A DNA stretch of 24,433 nt from Alphaproteobacteria bacterium UBA1303 (GTDB taxonomy: Bacteria > Pseudomonadota > Alphaproteobacteria > Micropepsales > Micropepsaceae): NCBI GenBank assembly GCA_002307315.1, contig DBTZ01000049.1, positions 135,014 through 159,446 on the forward strand, in the 5' to 3' direction. Below are positions 8,102 through 15,060 of the stretch, in pieces (positions within the stretch are counted from its first letter, which is position 1; each line of letters begins with the position of its first letter). The position numbers and the translations under genes are program-made. The notes below the pieces were generated by a model that ran no database searches, was not told where the DNA came from, and saw only the letters and a list, made by a program, of their open reading frames with translations.

Positions 8102-9826
8102 TCAGAACAGCACGGTCTCGAAATCGTCGTCGCCGAACTGCGAAGGCTCGGGCTCGCTCATGCGCACGCCGAGCGCCGTGACGAACGAACGATGCACGTC
8201 GCGTTCCTGCGCCATCGAATAGAACTTGGCCATCCGATTGAGCATGGCTTCGAGTTGCACGGTATTGTCGTTACTGCACGGCGACGCCCGCTTGCCCAAA
8301 CGCGACAAATCGGCGGTGACGGCATCGAGTATTTCGCCGATGGCAACGTGGAAGTCGAGCCGGCTCGACGACAGTTCGAGCATGCTCATCACCGCGTCGC
8401 CCTTCGACACGATCGACGAGATGTCGACCTCGGTCTTGTCTCTGGCATTGCGGATGCGCCCGGCGGCGACGCGAAGCGCGGCGGTGGCAGCGGCGCTTTC
8501 GCTTTGTTCGCCACCGGTGGTTTCCCAATTGCGCACCAAAGCCGCCGCCGTTTTTTCCAGTTCGCCGGCGATCAGCATACTGTCGCCGGTGGCGCGCTGC
8601 AAAAGCTCGACATATTCGCCCAATTCGTTGGCGACAACGCTCGATGCGACGATGGGGGCGCCCGCCTTTTCCACCGCCAAACGAATGCCGTCCTTGAGAT
8701 TTTGCAGCGCTTCCAAACGGGAACACAATTCGTGTGCCGCCGCCGCGGTATTGCGTCCGGTATCGATGGTCTGCCGCTCGGTATCCTCGACTTCGTCGAC
8801 CAGATCGAGCGCCCGCTCGATCTGATCGCCGCTTTTGCGCAAAAACCCGCCCTCCGCGCCGACGCTGCCGCCGTAAGCCATATCGTGCAGCTTCAAGAGT
8901 TCGCGCGCGTCGGCGGCCATCGCCGCCATGCTCTGGTTGATTTCGCTGACCTCGCGGTGAAAGTCGGTCGAGGCGGCGGAAACCTGCGAAGCGAGCAGCG
9001 TATAGAGCGACGACATGATCTGCTCGCGCTGTTCGCCGACGATCATTCTGCCGGTGGTGTCGAGCAGAATGACTCCGGCCTGGATGTGTTCGACCCGCTG
9101 ACGGGTGATGTCGCCGATCTGCAGGGCGCTCAAAATGCGCGAAACCCGCATGTGGATGTCGCGGGCGAGCGAGGCGACGGAACCGGCGGTCGAGGCGACG
9201 CGCAGGTAGTGATTGCCCATGATCTTGGCATTGGTGGTCAGATCGTCGGGCACCATCGGCAGCAATTGGTCGATTTGAAATTCGAGAATATCGCCCTTGG
9301 CAGTCGAGGTTTCGAGATCGAGCTGCAGCGACGCAAGATCGAATTCGAGCTTTTTCAGCGCCTCGGTACCGCGTTCGACGCAAGCCGCAATCTCATGCAC
9401 GAAGGTCGTAAACCGTTCGTCCTTTGCCTCCCCGGCGTCGTTTTTCACGCCGGATACGAAGGCGCGCATGTAGGCGAGGCTGCACCGCATATCGGACACA
9501 CGCTCGGAAAAATCCTCGCGGCTGCGGCTCAGCCGGCCGACCTGCATAATGCGGCAATTGTGATTTTCGGGCAGCGCGAACAGTTTTTCGGCTGCGACCT
9601 TCAGATCCGCCGTGGTGGCGGTGACGATTTTTTCGTCGAGTGTTTCGGCCAACCGGTCGAGCGATTCGATCAGATGCTCGATGCCGTCGATGGCCTGCGA
9701 AAGCAACTCGCAGGCGGCGAGAAACTTTTCGTCGATCACCCGCCGGACAGATTCCAGCATGCCGATCAGCTTGACGCTCTGGCTTTTGACCGGCTCGGCC
9801 GTTTGAACGTGCGGCATTGACTCCAT
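8102..9826 (-). CDS. Helical chemotaxis-associated protein with CheZ-like D-x-x-x-Q motif and CheY-binding-like tail
   Basis: 574 aa, no signal peptide or membrane span, almost entirely alpha-helical with long heptad-like stretches, resembling the cytoplasmic part of a chemoreceptor. It has neither a HAMP domain nor the conserved MCP hairpin tip. At residues 239-243 it reads DITRQ inside LQIGDITRQRVEHI. CheZ phosphatases use an Asp and a Gln four residues apart in FQDxTGQ, and the canonical CheZ of this window reads FQDITGQR. The C-terminus ends SQFGDDDFETVLF, similar in character to the acidic-hydrophobic CheY-binding tail of CheZ. The frame extends to a TTG at 9880; I prefer the ATG at 9826 (ATG 9817 is an alternative), though no clear ribosome site is visible. 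It converges on operon 1 with a 7-bp gap. A CheY-P phosphatase or CheY sink for operon 1 is a reasoned hypothesis, not an assignment; a receptor-like scaffold is the alternative. Confidence 0.6.
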   Translation of the reverse strand: MESMPHVQTAEPVKSQSVKLIGMLESVRRVIDEKFLAACELLSQAIDGIEHLIESLDRLAETLDEKIVTATTADLKVAAEKLFALPENHNCRIMQVGRLSRSREDFSERVSDMRCSLAYMRAFVSGVKNDAGEAKDERFTTFVHEIAACVERGTEALKKLEFDLASLQLDLETSTAKGDILEFQIDQLLPMVPDDLTTNAKIMGNHYLRVASTAGSVASLARDIHMRVSRILSALQIGDITRQRVEHIQAGVILLDTTGRMIVGEQREQIMSSLYTLLASQVSAASTDFHREVSEINQSMAAMAADARELLKLHDMAYGGSVGAEGGFLRKSGDQIERALDLVDEVEDTERQTIDTGRNTAAAAHELCSRLEALQNLKDGIRLAVEKAGAPIVASSVVANELGEYVELLQRATGDSMLIAGELEKTAAALVRNWETTGGEQSESAAATAALRVAAGRIRNARDKTEVDISSIVSKGDAVMSMLELSSSRLDFHVAIGEILDAVTADLSRLGKRASPCSNDNTVQLEAMLNRMAKFYSMAQERDVHRSFVTALGVRMSEPEPSQFGDDDFETVLF

Positions 9827-10041
9827 TCTCGCACCCAGGAATTTTTCCGCCCCATCATCCCCTGCAGGTGCAAAAATCAAGTAAAGAAAATCTATTTTTC
9901 ACTTCTGAAACACACTGCAATACATTGAAACAAAAGGGGGTTTTTAATTCTACGCACCGGGCCGACTGCAGCAAGGCAGATAACGCGGCCCCCTCCGGCG
10001 CAAATCTGCCGCAAACGCCCCGATCGGGAGGAAGATAGACT

Positions 10042-10071
10042 TTGTCCGCCCTGTCGGGTGCAGGCTATACC
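10042..10071 (+). promoter_or_regulatory. Possible sigma-70-type promoter for the LD-carboxypeptidase gene
   Basis: TTGTCC (10042-10047) and TATACC (10066-10071) are spaced by 18 bp, each matching four of six consensus bases, and end 34 nt before the ATG at 10106. The 279-nt intergenic region 9827-10105 should also hold the divergent promoter of the CheZ-like gene, for which I could not pick a convincing candidate. Apart from an A/T-rich patch at 9880-9950 I see no other signal in it. Confidence 0.3.
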
Positions 10072-10105
10072 GACCGAGGCAAGAAAACGGGTTTGAGGAG
10101 ACGAA

Positions 10106-10933
10106 ATGCAGACTGAACCGGTCAGGATTGGCGTGGTAGCGCCGGCATCCAAACTCTCCCCCGATCTGGCGGAACGGCTGAACGCGCTGACGCAAAGTCT
10201 CTATCCCGACAAACCGCCCGTGCTTCGCATCCACCCGCAGTGCTTCGAAACCTGCGGCCATTTCGCCGGCAACGATGCGGCACGCGAAGCGGCCTTCCTC
10301 GAATTCGCCAACGCCGCCGACATCGATGCCGTCTGGTTCGCCCGCGGCGGCTACGGCTCCTGCCGCATTGCGCCGGCGCTCGAAAAACTCGGCGAGGCGG
10401 CGCGCCGGAAACTTTATCTCGGCTACAGCGATATGGGCTTTCTGCTCGCCGGGCTGTACGCCCGCGGCTTTCACGTCGCCCACGGACCGATGCCGGCCGA
10501 TCTTATCCGCGACGGCGGCGAGACGGCGGTGGCGCGGGCCCTGCGGTTTATGTGCGAAGGCGCCGAGGACGCTCTGGAGCCGGCCTTCGCGGCGGGCGCA
10601 CGCTGCGCCGCCTTCAATATGACGGTATTGAGCCAGCTGATCGGTACGCAACTGGAACCGGATCTGACCGGCCACGTGCTGATGCTGGAAGACGTCTCGG
10701 AATACATGTACCGGATCGATCGCACCATGTTCCACCTCACGTCGCAAAAGTCGATCCGCCGCGTCGCGGGCATCCGGCTCGGCCGCTGCAGCGACATTCC
10801 GGAAAACGATCCCGATTTCGGAGAAAACGAGGAAACCGTGGTCAAACGCTGGTGCGAGGCGTCGGGCATTCCCTATCTCGGCCGCGCCGACATCGGACAC
10901 GACATCGAAAACAAGATCGTGCCGTTCGGATAG
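10106..10933 (+). CDS. ldcA: LD-carboxypeptidase, peptidase family S66 (LdcA-like)
   Basis: 275 aa, within the compact size range of the family, with no signal peptide (cytoplasmic). The S66 catalytic set is visible: nucleophile S108 in LGYSDMGF, E195 in MLEDVSE and H265 in IGHDIENKIVPFG; the GGYGSCR loop is also typical. Family enzymes cleave the terminal D-Ala from the L,D bond of recycled murein tetrapeptides; related S66 members cleave microcin C7-type peptide nucleotides instead, so substrate choice is a family inference. The ATG at 10106 has GAGGAG 5 nt upstream. It stands alone between the CheZ-like gene (divergent) and a histidine kinase gene with its own promoter, and shows no evident link to chemotaxis. 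Confidence 0.85.
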   Translation: MQTEPVRIGVVAPASKLSPDLAERLNALTQSLYPDKPPVLRIHPQCFETCGHFAGNDAAREAAFLEFANAADIDAVWFARGGYGSCRIAPALEKLGEAARRKLYLGYSDMGFLLAGLYARGFHVAHGPMPADLIRDGGETAVARALRFMCEGAEDALEPAFAAGARCAAFNMTVLSQLIGTQLEPDLTGHVLMLEDVSEYMYRIDRTMFHLTSQKSIRRVAGIRLGRCSDIPENDPDFGENEETVVKRWCEASGIPYLGRADIGHDIENKIVPFG

Positions 10934-10963
10934 AGCGCTTCGCCGAAAAGTCGAGCCCTGTAT

Positions 10964-10974
10964 TATAAGTTGTA
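10964..10974. promoter_or_regulatory. Near-palindrome TATAAGTTGTA upstream of the histidine kinase gene
   Basis: The 11-bp element TATAAGTTGTA overlaps the candidate -35 hexamer of the kinase promoter. It differs at one arm position from the perfect palindrome TACAACTTGTA (12479-12489) upstream of the convergent response regulator gene. Both fit TAYAA-S-TTGTA. A common operator for this two-component pair is inferred. Confidence 0.4.
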
Positions 10975-10997
10975 ACAACATCAATTTACGCTATAAT
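10970..10997 (+). promoter_or_regulatory. Sigma-70-type promoter of the sensor-less histidine kinase gene
   Basis: TTGTAA (10970-10975), a 16-bp spacer and a perfect TATAAT (10992-10997). Transcription would start near 11004, downstream of the in-frame TTG at 11000, which supports the ATG at 11024 as the true start. Confidence 0.6.
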
Positions 10998-11023
10998 GGT
11001 TGTATCCGTATAGGTACTCCACG

Positions 11024-11710
11024 ATGCGCGTAATCCCGAACCCTGCCCTGATCGAATTTTCCGGCGGTTTGGCGCATGAGCTGGCCAACATCTTCACTGC
11101 CGCCGCCGGCAATCTCTCTTTGTTGGACGATGACTGCCGGAGCAGCGCCAGTTGCGGTCAGACGCTAAACGACATCCGCCGCACGACCGTCCGCGGGTTC
11201 GATCTGATTACCTTATTGAGGGCTTTTGCCGGCCGGCAGGCGTTGCGCGAGACACCTGTCGACGCCAACGGCGTGGCCGAACGCGCCCTTGAGGAGGCCC
11301 GTGCAAGCCTTGCATCGAACATTACGGCGAAACTTCTTCCGTCACCGGAAAAATGCACCGTCGTCGCCGACGACGAAAAACTGCGTAGCGCCATCGGTGC
11401 GCTGATCGTCAACGCGCACGAGGCGATGCCGAAAGGCGGCCAACTGACCGTCGTCGTTACGATCGAACCCGGGGAAGACCGGAAGGACTATGTCCGCATC
11501 GCCGTGCGCGATACCGGCGTCGGCATGAAGCCCGGTTTTGCGGCACACGCCTGCGAACCGCTGGTGACCACCAAGCCACGCGCCTTCCGCAACGGATGGG
11601 GACTGGCAACCTGCGATGGGATCGTCCGGCAATCCGGCGGGTTTCTCGAACTGGACAGTATACCCGGCAAGGGGACCAAGGCGTCTCTCGTCCTGCCGCT
11701 GGCGGATTAG
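11024..11710 (+). CDS. Sensor-less cytoplasmic histidine kinase
   Basis: 228 aa, with no membrane segment, PAS or other input domain. The H-box GLAHELANIFTAAAGN carries H18, followed by a dimerisation helix pair and an ATPase domain: N-box LIVNAHEAMPKGG, G1 RDTGVGM, and EPLVTTKP as F-box equivalent. The G2 motif is reduced to NGWGLAT (normally G-x-G-L-G-L), so catalytic strength is uncertain. The organisation resembles the catalytic half of CckA/NtrB-type kinases without the sensor. The start ATG at 11024 is chosen because the preceding TTG at 11000 lies upstream of the predicted transcription start. The gene converges on an OmpR-type regulator with 16 bp between stops; a shared upstream palindrome suggests they act as a pair. 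An input subunit, if any, must come from elsewhere. Confidence 0.8.
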   Translation: MRVIPNPALIEFSGGLAHELANIFTAAAGNLSLLDDDCRSSASCGQTLNDIRRTTVRGFDLITLLRAFAGRQALRETPVDANGVAERALEEARASLASNITAKLLPSPEKCTVVADDEKLRSAIGALIVNAHEAMPKGGQLTVVVTIEPGEDRKDYVRIAVRDTGVGMKPGFAAHACEPLVTTKPRAFRNGWGLATCDGIVRQSGGFLELDSIPGKGTKASLVLPLAD

Positions 11711-11726
11711 GGTCAGCACTCGTAGT

Positions 11727-12446
11727 TCAGCCGCTGCTGACTTCCACCTTGGCGACGAAAATATAGCCGCCGTTGCGCACGGTTTTAATCAACTCCGGCG
11801 AGGTGGATACGTCGCCCAATTTCTTGCGCAGGCGGGCGATGGCGACATCGACGCTGCGGTCGAAGGCGGGGCTGTCGTTATCGTGCGCCAGATCAAGCAG
11901 AAAAGCGCGGCTCAACACCCGATTGGGCCGGCGCACGAAGGTTTCGAGCAGCTTGTACTCGCCGGTGGTCAGCCCCACCACTTGCTTCGCTTCGTCGCGC
12001 AAGGAGCGAGAGGACGTATCCAATGTCCACCCTTCGAAGCGGAATTGCTCGCCGTGCAAAGAAAGGCCTGCGCCGCGTTCGCGCTCCTGGCGGCGCAGCA
12101 CGCTGCGGATGCGGGCGTGGACCTCCTTCAATTCGAACGGCTTGGTCACGTAATCGTCGGCGCCCACCTCCAGACCGACGATACGATCGGTCAGATCGCC
12201 CCGGCCGCTGATGATAATAATGCCGATGTCGAACTTTTCGCGCAGGCGCCGGGTCAGCGTCAGTCCGTCGAGGTCGGGAAGCCCGACGTCGACCAGAACG
12301 AGATCGTGCGGTTCCTTGGCCAGAATACCTTCGATGCCGACGCCGCTGGACAGCGCGGTCACGGCATAGCCGTCGGCGGCAAGGCTGTTCTGCAACAGAT
12401 TACGCACGTCGTAATCGTCGTCGACGATGGCAAGGCGCTTCGACAA
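11727..12446 (-). CDS. OmpR/PhoB-family response regulator
   Basis: 239 aa. The receiver domain (about 1-120) has the acidic cluster D9-D11, phospho-acceptor D53 in LVDVGLPDLDG and the Lys in YVTKPF. It is followed by a winged-helix DNA-binding domain (about 140-235) with LTTGEYKLLETFV, the recognition region DRSVDVAIARLRKKLG and the wing RNGGYIF. I place the start at the TTG at 12446 because a perfect AGGAGG (12454-12459, minus strand) precedes it by 7 nt. The in-frame ATG at 12467 would put that ribosome site inside the coding region and add seven residues absent from typical receivers. It is transcribed toward the sensor-less kinase gene. A palindrome 33 nt upstream of the start also occurs before the kinase gene, which hints at autoregulation. 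Confidence 0.92.
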   Translation of the reverse strand: MSKRLAIVDDDYDVRNLLQNSLAADGYAVTALSSGVGIEGILAKEPHDLVLVDVGLPDLDGLTLTRRLREKFDIGIIIISGRGDLTDRIVGLEVGADDYVTKPFELKEVHARIRSVLRRQERERGAGLSLHGEQFRFEGWTLDTSSRSLRDEAKQVVGLTTGEYKLLETFVRRPNRVLSRAFLLDLAHDNDSPAFDRSVDVAIARLRKKLGDVSTSPELIKTVRNGGYIFVAKVEVSSG

Positions 12447-12453
12447 GCCCGTT

Positions 12454-12459
12454 CCTCCT
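12454..12459 (-). promoter_or_regulatory. Perfect ribosome-binding site deciding a TTG start
   Basis: CCTCCT on the plus strand reads AGGAGG on the minus strand, 7 nt before the TTG at 12446 of the response regulator gene. It would be internal and useless if translation began at the ATG at 12467. Confidence 0.7.
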
Positions 12460-12478
12460 GATTGCATTTATCACGGTA

Positions 12479-12489
12479 TACAACTTGTA
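12479..12489. promoter_or_regulatory. Perfect palindrome TACAACTTGTA upstream of the response regulator gene
   Basis: TACAA-C-TTGTA, a perfect odd-centred palindrome, sits 33 nt before the regulator start and matches the element before the kinase gene at 10 of 11 positions when read on the same strand. Operator function is inferred. Confidence 0.45.
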
Positions 12490-12522
12490 GTTAACATTAT
12501 CTGAATGGTTAAAAAGTTCAAT

Positions 12523-12540
12523 CCTTAACCGCAGTTAAGG
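12523..12540. promoter_or_regulatory. Inverted repeat CCTTAAC-N4-GTTAAGG in the divergent regulator/MCP intergenic region
   Basis: Perfect 7-bp arms (12523-12529 and 12534-12540). The intergenic stretch 12447-12716 also contains GTTAAC (12490-12495), GGTTAA (12507-12512) and CGTTAAA (12552-12558), a cluster of TTAA boxes. Within the repeat the two TTAA boxes are 6 bp apart, one short of the CtrA consensus. It could serve the response regulator, the MCP gene of operon 2, or both. Confidence 0.4.
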
Positions 12541-12716
12541 TTTTGATATTCCGTTAAATTTGAAACAAATCGACACGGTTCGAAATCGTTGCACATCCGG
12601 GCGAAAAACCCGCGCAACAACCGAAAGTTACAGTGCCGTCCATTCGGATTGCATCTGCCCGCTCCGACAACCAACGCCGCGGGAGGGAGGGCAGCCGCGA
12701 TGACACGGAGACGATG

Positions 12717-14405
12717 ATGGATTTTTTCAGACACCTTTCCCTGCGCGCCAAGATCATCGGCGCCTTCACGTTGATCACACTCGCCACGATCGCCCTTGGC
12801 GCTTTTTCGGCCACACGTCTGGCGGAGGTGCAAAGCTATGCGGAAGACATTCGCAGCAACCATCTGCCGTCCGAGGTGATCCTGGCGGACATAATCAACA
12901 ACACCTCGCGGGTGCGCATCCGCCAGGGCTCCTACATGATGGTCGATACGCCGGCGGCACGGGAAAAGGAATTGGCGTCGCTGAATCAGTCGATTGCCAA
13001 TACCGCGGAAGACATCAAGAAATTCGAAAAACTACTCGATCCTGCGGAACGGCCGCTGTTCGAAAAATGGACCGCCGGCTGGCAGGAACAGTTGCAGATG
13101 AACGACCGAATGATCCAGATGGTCAACGCCGGGGATACCTTGCGTGCCAAGGATTACTACCTGCATGAAATGCGCGATTCCTTCCGCAACAAATTCTACG
13201 CCGCGCTGCAAGAAGACCAGAACTACAACGAACGCGAGGGGGCAGCCTCCGCCGACGCCGGCGCCAAAGCTTATGCCGACACCCGCGTCTGGATCGTCAT
13301 TGCGCTGCTGATCACCGTCGCCATCAGCGTCGGTTCGGCCATCTTCTACGTCAAGGGCGTGTCGGCGCCGATCCGAATGATTTGCCTGGCGATGGATCGC
13401 TTGGCCAAGCACGATTTGAGCACCGAGATCGTCGGCCTCGGCCGTCACGACGAAGTCGGCACGATGGCTTCCGCGGTACAGGTGTTCAAGCAGAACATGA
13501 TCGAGGAAGACAAGCTCAAGGCCGAGCAGGAAGCCAACACCCAAAAGACCATGGAACGCGCCAAAAAGATGGCGGAACTGACCGCCGACTTCGACGCCAA
13601 GGTCGCCGGCGTGATCCAGGCGGTTGCCTCGCAGGCCAACCAAATGCAATCGTCCGCCCAGGCGATGAGCGCCACCGCCGAGGAAACCTCGAAACAGGCA
13701 TCGGCTGTCGCCGCCGCCTCGGAACAGGGTGCCGCCAACGTTCAGACCGTCGCTTCCGCCACCGAGGAGCTTGCCTCTTCGATCAGCGAAATCGGTCGTC
13801 AGGTCAGCCATGCCAGCGAGATCGCCGGCAATGCGGTGACCGAAGCCGGTCAGGCCAACGACATGGTTCAGGGGCTGGTCTCCGCTTCGCAGAAGATCGG
13901 CGAGATCGTCGCTCTGATCAACGAAATCGCCGACCAGACCAACCTGTTGGCGCTGAACGCCACCATCGAAGCCGCCCGCGCCGGAGAAGCCGGCAAGGGC
14001 TTTGCGGTGGTTGCCGCCGAGGTCAAGAACCTCGCCACCCAGACATCCAAGGCGACCGAAGAAATCGGCGCCCAGATTACTTCGGTGCAAGGTGCGACCC
14101 AGAGCGCGGTGGGTGCCATCGGCTCGATCGGCAAGATCATCGGCGAAATCGACAAGATTTCGACCGCTATCGCCGCAGCGGTCGAGCAGCAGGGCGCCGC
14201 CACCCAGGAAATCGCCCGCAACGTCGAGGAGACCGCCAAGGGCACCCGGGAAGTGTCGTCGAACATCTCCGGCGTTACCGAAGCCGCCGGTGGCACCGGC
14301 GCCGCGGCGACCCAGGTGCTCACCGCCTCGCGCGCGCTGACCGAACAGGCCAGCGTGCTCAAAGGCGTGGTGCAGACGTTCCTCGACAACGTGAAAGCCG
14401 CCTGA
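12717..14405 (+). CDS. Methyl-accepting chemotaxis protein (operon 2)
   Basis: 562 aa. TM1 is about 13-32, followed by a periplasmic helical-bundle sensor (about 35-190, with PAEDIRS/DIINNTSRVRIRQ-like features of the 4HB family), TM2 about 192-213, HAMP (about 214-265) and a long signalling coiled coil. Its hairpin tip is about 402-440 (EIADQTNLLALNATIEAARAGE). A charged segment after HAMP (EEDKLKAEQEANTQK) is common in alphaproteobacterial receptors. There is no C-terminal CheR pentapeptide; it ends FLDNVKAA. Two adjacent ATGs exist (12714 and 12717); GGAG at 12707-12710 fits the second better. It is separated from cheW by a structured 142-nt spacer, so its expression may differ from the downstream genes. 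It probably signals to the hybrid CheA of this operon. Confidence 0.94.
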   Translation: MDFFRHLSLRAKIIGAFTLITLATIALGAFSATRLAEVQSYAEDIRSNHLPSEVILADIINNTSRVRIRQGSYMMVDTPAAREKELASLNQSIANTAEDIKKFEKLLDPAERPLFEKWTAGWQEQLQMNDRMIQMVNAGDTLRAKDYYLHEMRDSFRNKFYAALQEDQNYNEREGAASADAGAKAYADTRVWIVIALLITVAISVGSAIFYVKGVSAPIRMICLAMDRLAKHDLSTEIVGLGRHDEVGTMASAVQVFKQNMIEEDKLKAEQEANTQKTMERAKKMAELTADFDAKVAGVIQAVASQANQMQSSAQAMSATAEETSKQASAVAAASEQGAANVQTVASATEELASSISEIGRQVSHASEIAGNAVTEAGQANDMVQGLVSASQKIGEIVALINEIADQTNLLALNATIEAARAGEAGKGFAVVAAEVKNLATQTSKATEEIGAQITSVQGATQSAVGAIGSIGKIIGEIDKISTAIAAAVEQQGAATQEIARNVEETAKGTREVSSNISGVTEAAGGTGAAATQVLTASRALTEQASVLKGVVQTFLDNVKAA

Positions 14406-14423
14406 CGATAAGTCGGAACGGCA

Positions 14424-14520
14424 GATCGGAGGCGGAAGGGAATTTTACGGACGAACGGCGGCATGGCAACCAACCCCCCGATGCACACGACCGCCGCACG
14501 TCCCCCTTTCGCCTCCGGTT
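14424..14520 (+). promoter_or_regulatory. Long-range stem in the MCP-cheW spacer (possible attenuator, processing site or leader)
   Basis: GGAGGCGGAAGGG (14428-14440) pairs with CCCTTTCGCCTCC (14504-14516) over 13 positions with one G-U pair. Flanking bases extend it to about 17 pairs (14424-14440 with 14504-14520) if G-U pairs are allowed. Inside, CGGCGG near 14455-14461 can pair with CCGCCG near 14490-14496. An A/T-rich segment (TATAAAAATATAAAGG) follows and holds the AAAGG ribosome site of cheW. It lacks a terminal U-run, so it is not a classical terminator. Confidence 0.45.
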
Positions 14521-14547
14521 CCATTATAAAAATATAAAGGCATCGCC

Positions 14548-15051
14548 ATGCTGGACGCCGCAAGCAACGCCGAAGCCGCATCGAAGGGACGAGACGACGA
14601 GAATTTCCTGTCCTTCGTGACCTTCAAGGTAGCCGAGCACTTCTTCGGCGTACCGGTCGAACGGGTGCAGGACATTTTAATCCCCGATACCATCGCCGCG
14701 GTGCCGGGCGGACCGAAAGAAGTGCGTGGACTGATAAACCTACGCGGCCGCATCGTCACCGTGGTCGACCTGCGCGTCAGGCTTTCGCTGGCGAATGCCG
14801 AAACGGGCAACCCCCGCGGCATGTGCGTCACCGTCGAAAAAGACGGCGAATTCTATACCCTCTTGGTCGACCGCGTCGGCGACGTGGTGACCCTGCCCGC
14901 CGGGCGGCGCGAACAGAACCCGCCGACCCTCGACCCAACCTGGCGCAACGTCATTCGCGGCGTGTTCCGCCGCGACGACGGGCTTCTCGCCATCCTCGAC
15001 ATCGACCGGCTGCTCGATATCCGGGCCGATGCGATAGCCGGCGTAGAATAG
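14548..15051 (+). CDS. cheW: CheW coupling protein (operon 2)
   Basis: 167 aa. After an Ala/acidic N-terminal extension (about 25 residues) the CheW domain shows FVTFKVAEHFFGVPVERVQDIL, VRGLINLRGRIVTVVDLRVRL, YTLLVDRVGDVVTLP and LLAILDIDRLL. These are the usual strands of the two barrels and the Arg-Gly-Arg loop that contacts CheA. The ATG at 14548 has AAAGG 7 nt upstream. The stop overlaps the ribosome site of the hybrid cheA gene, which begins 9 nt later, so the two are co-translated neighbours. It couples the upstream receptor to the CheA of this operon. Confidence 0.95.
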   Translation: MLDAASNAEAASKGRDDENFLSFVTFKVAEHFFGVPVERVQDILIPDTIAAVPGGPKEVRGLINLRGRIVTVVDLRVRLSLANAETGNPRGMCVTVEKDGEFYTLLVDRVGDVVTLPAGRREQNPPTLDPTWRNVIRGVFRRDDGLLAILDIDRLLDIRADAIAGVE

Positions 15052-15060
15052 GAGCGCGTC

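Noticed and set aside
8472..8485. RNWETT stretch in the CheZ-like protein, reminiscent of the NWETF CheR-docking pentapeptide
   Set aside because: It is internal rather than C-terminal, lacks the final Phe and sits in a helical region, so CheR docking is unlikely.
8192..9820. Plus-strand open frame of 542 codons antisense to the CheZ-like gene
   Set aside because: Its translation is low-complexity, rich in His, Arg and Gln and lacking domain motifs, as expected of a frame opposite a GC-rich gene. The minus-strand frame gives a coherent helical protein with recognisable motifs.
9880..9950. A/T-rich patch upstream of the CheZ-like gene as a promoter for that gene
   Set aside because: No pair of hexamers with acceptable spacing on the minus strand could be defended, so no promoter was called.
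12560..12716. Sigma-54 or sigma-28 promoter for the operon 2 MCP
   Set aside because: No GG-N10-GC element with correct spacing and no TAAA-N15-GCCGATAA-like element was found by eye.
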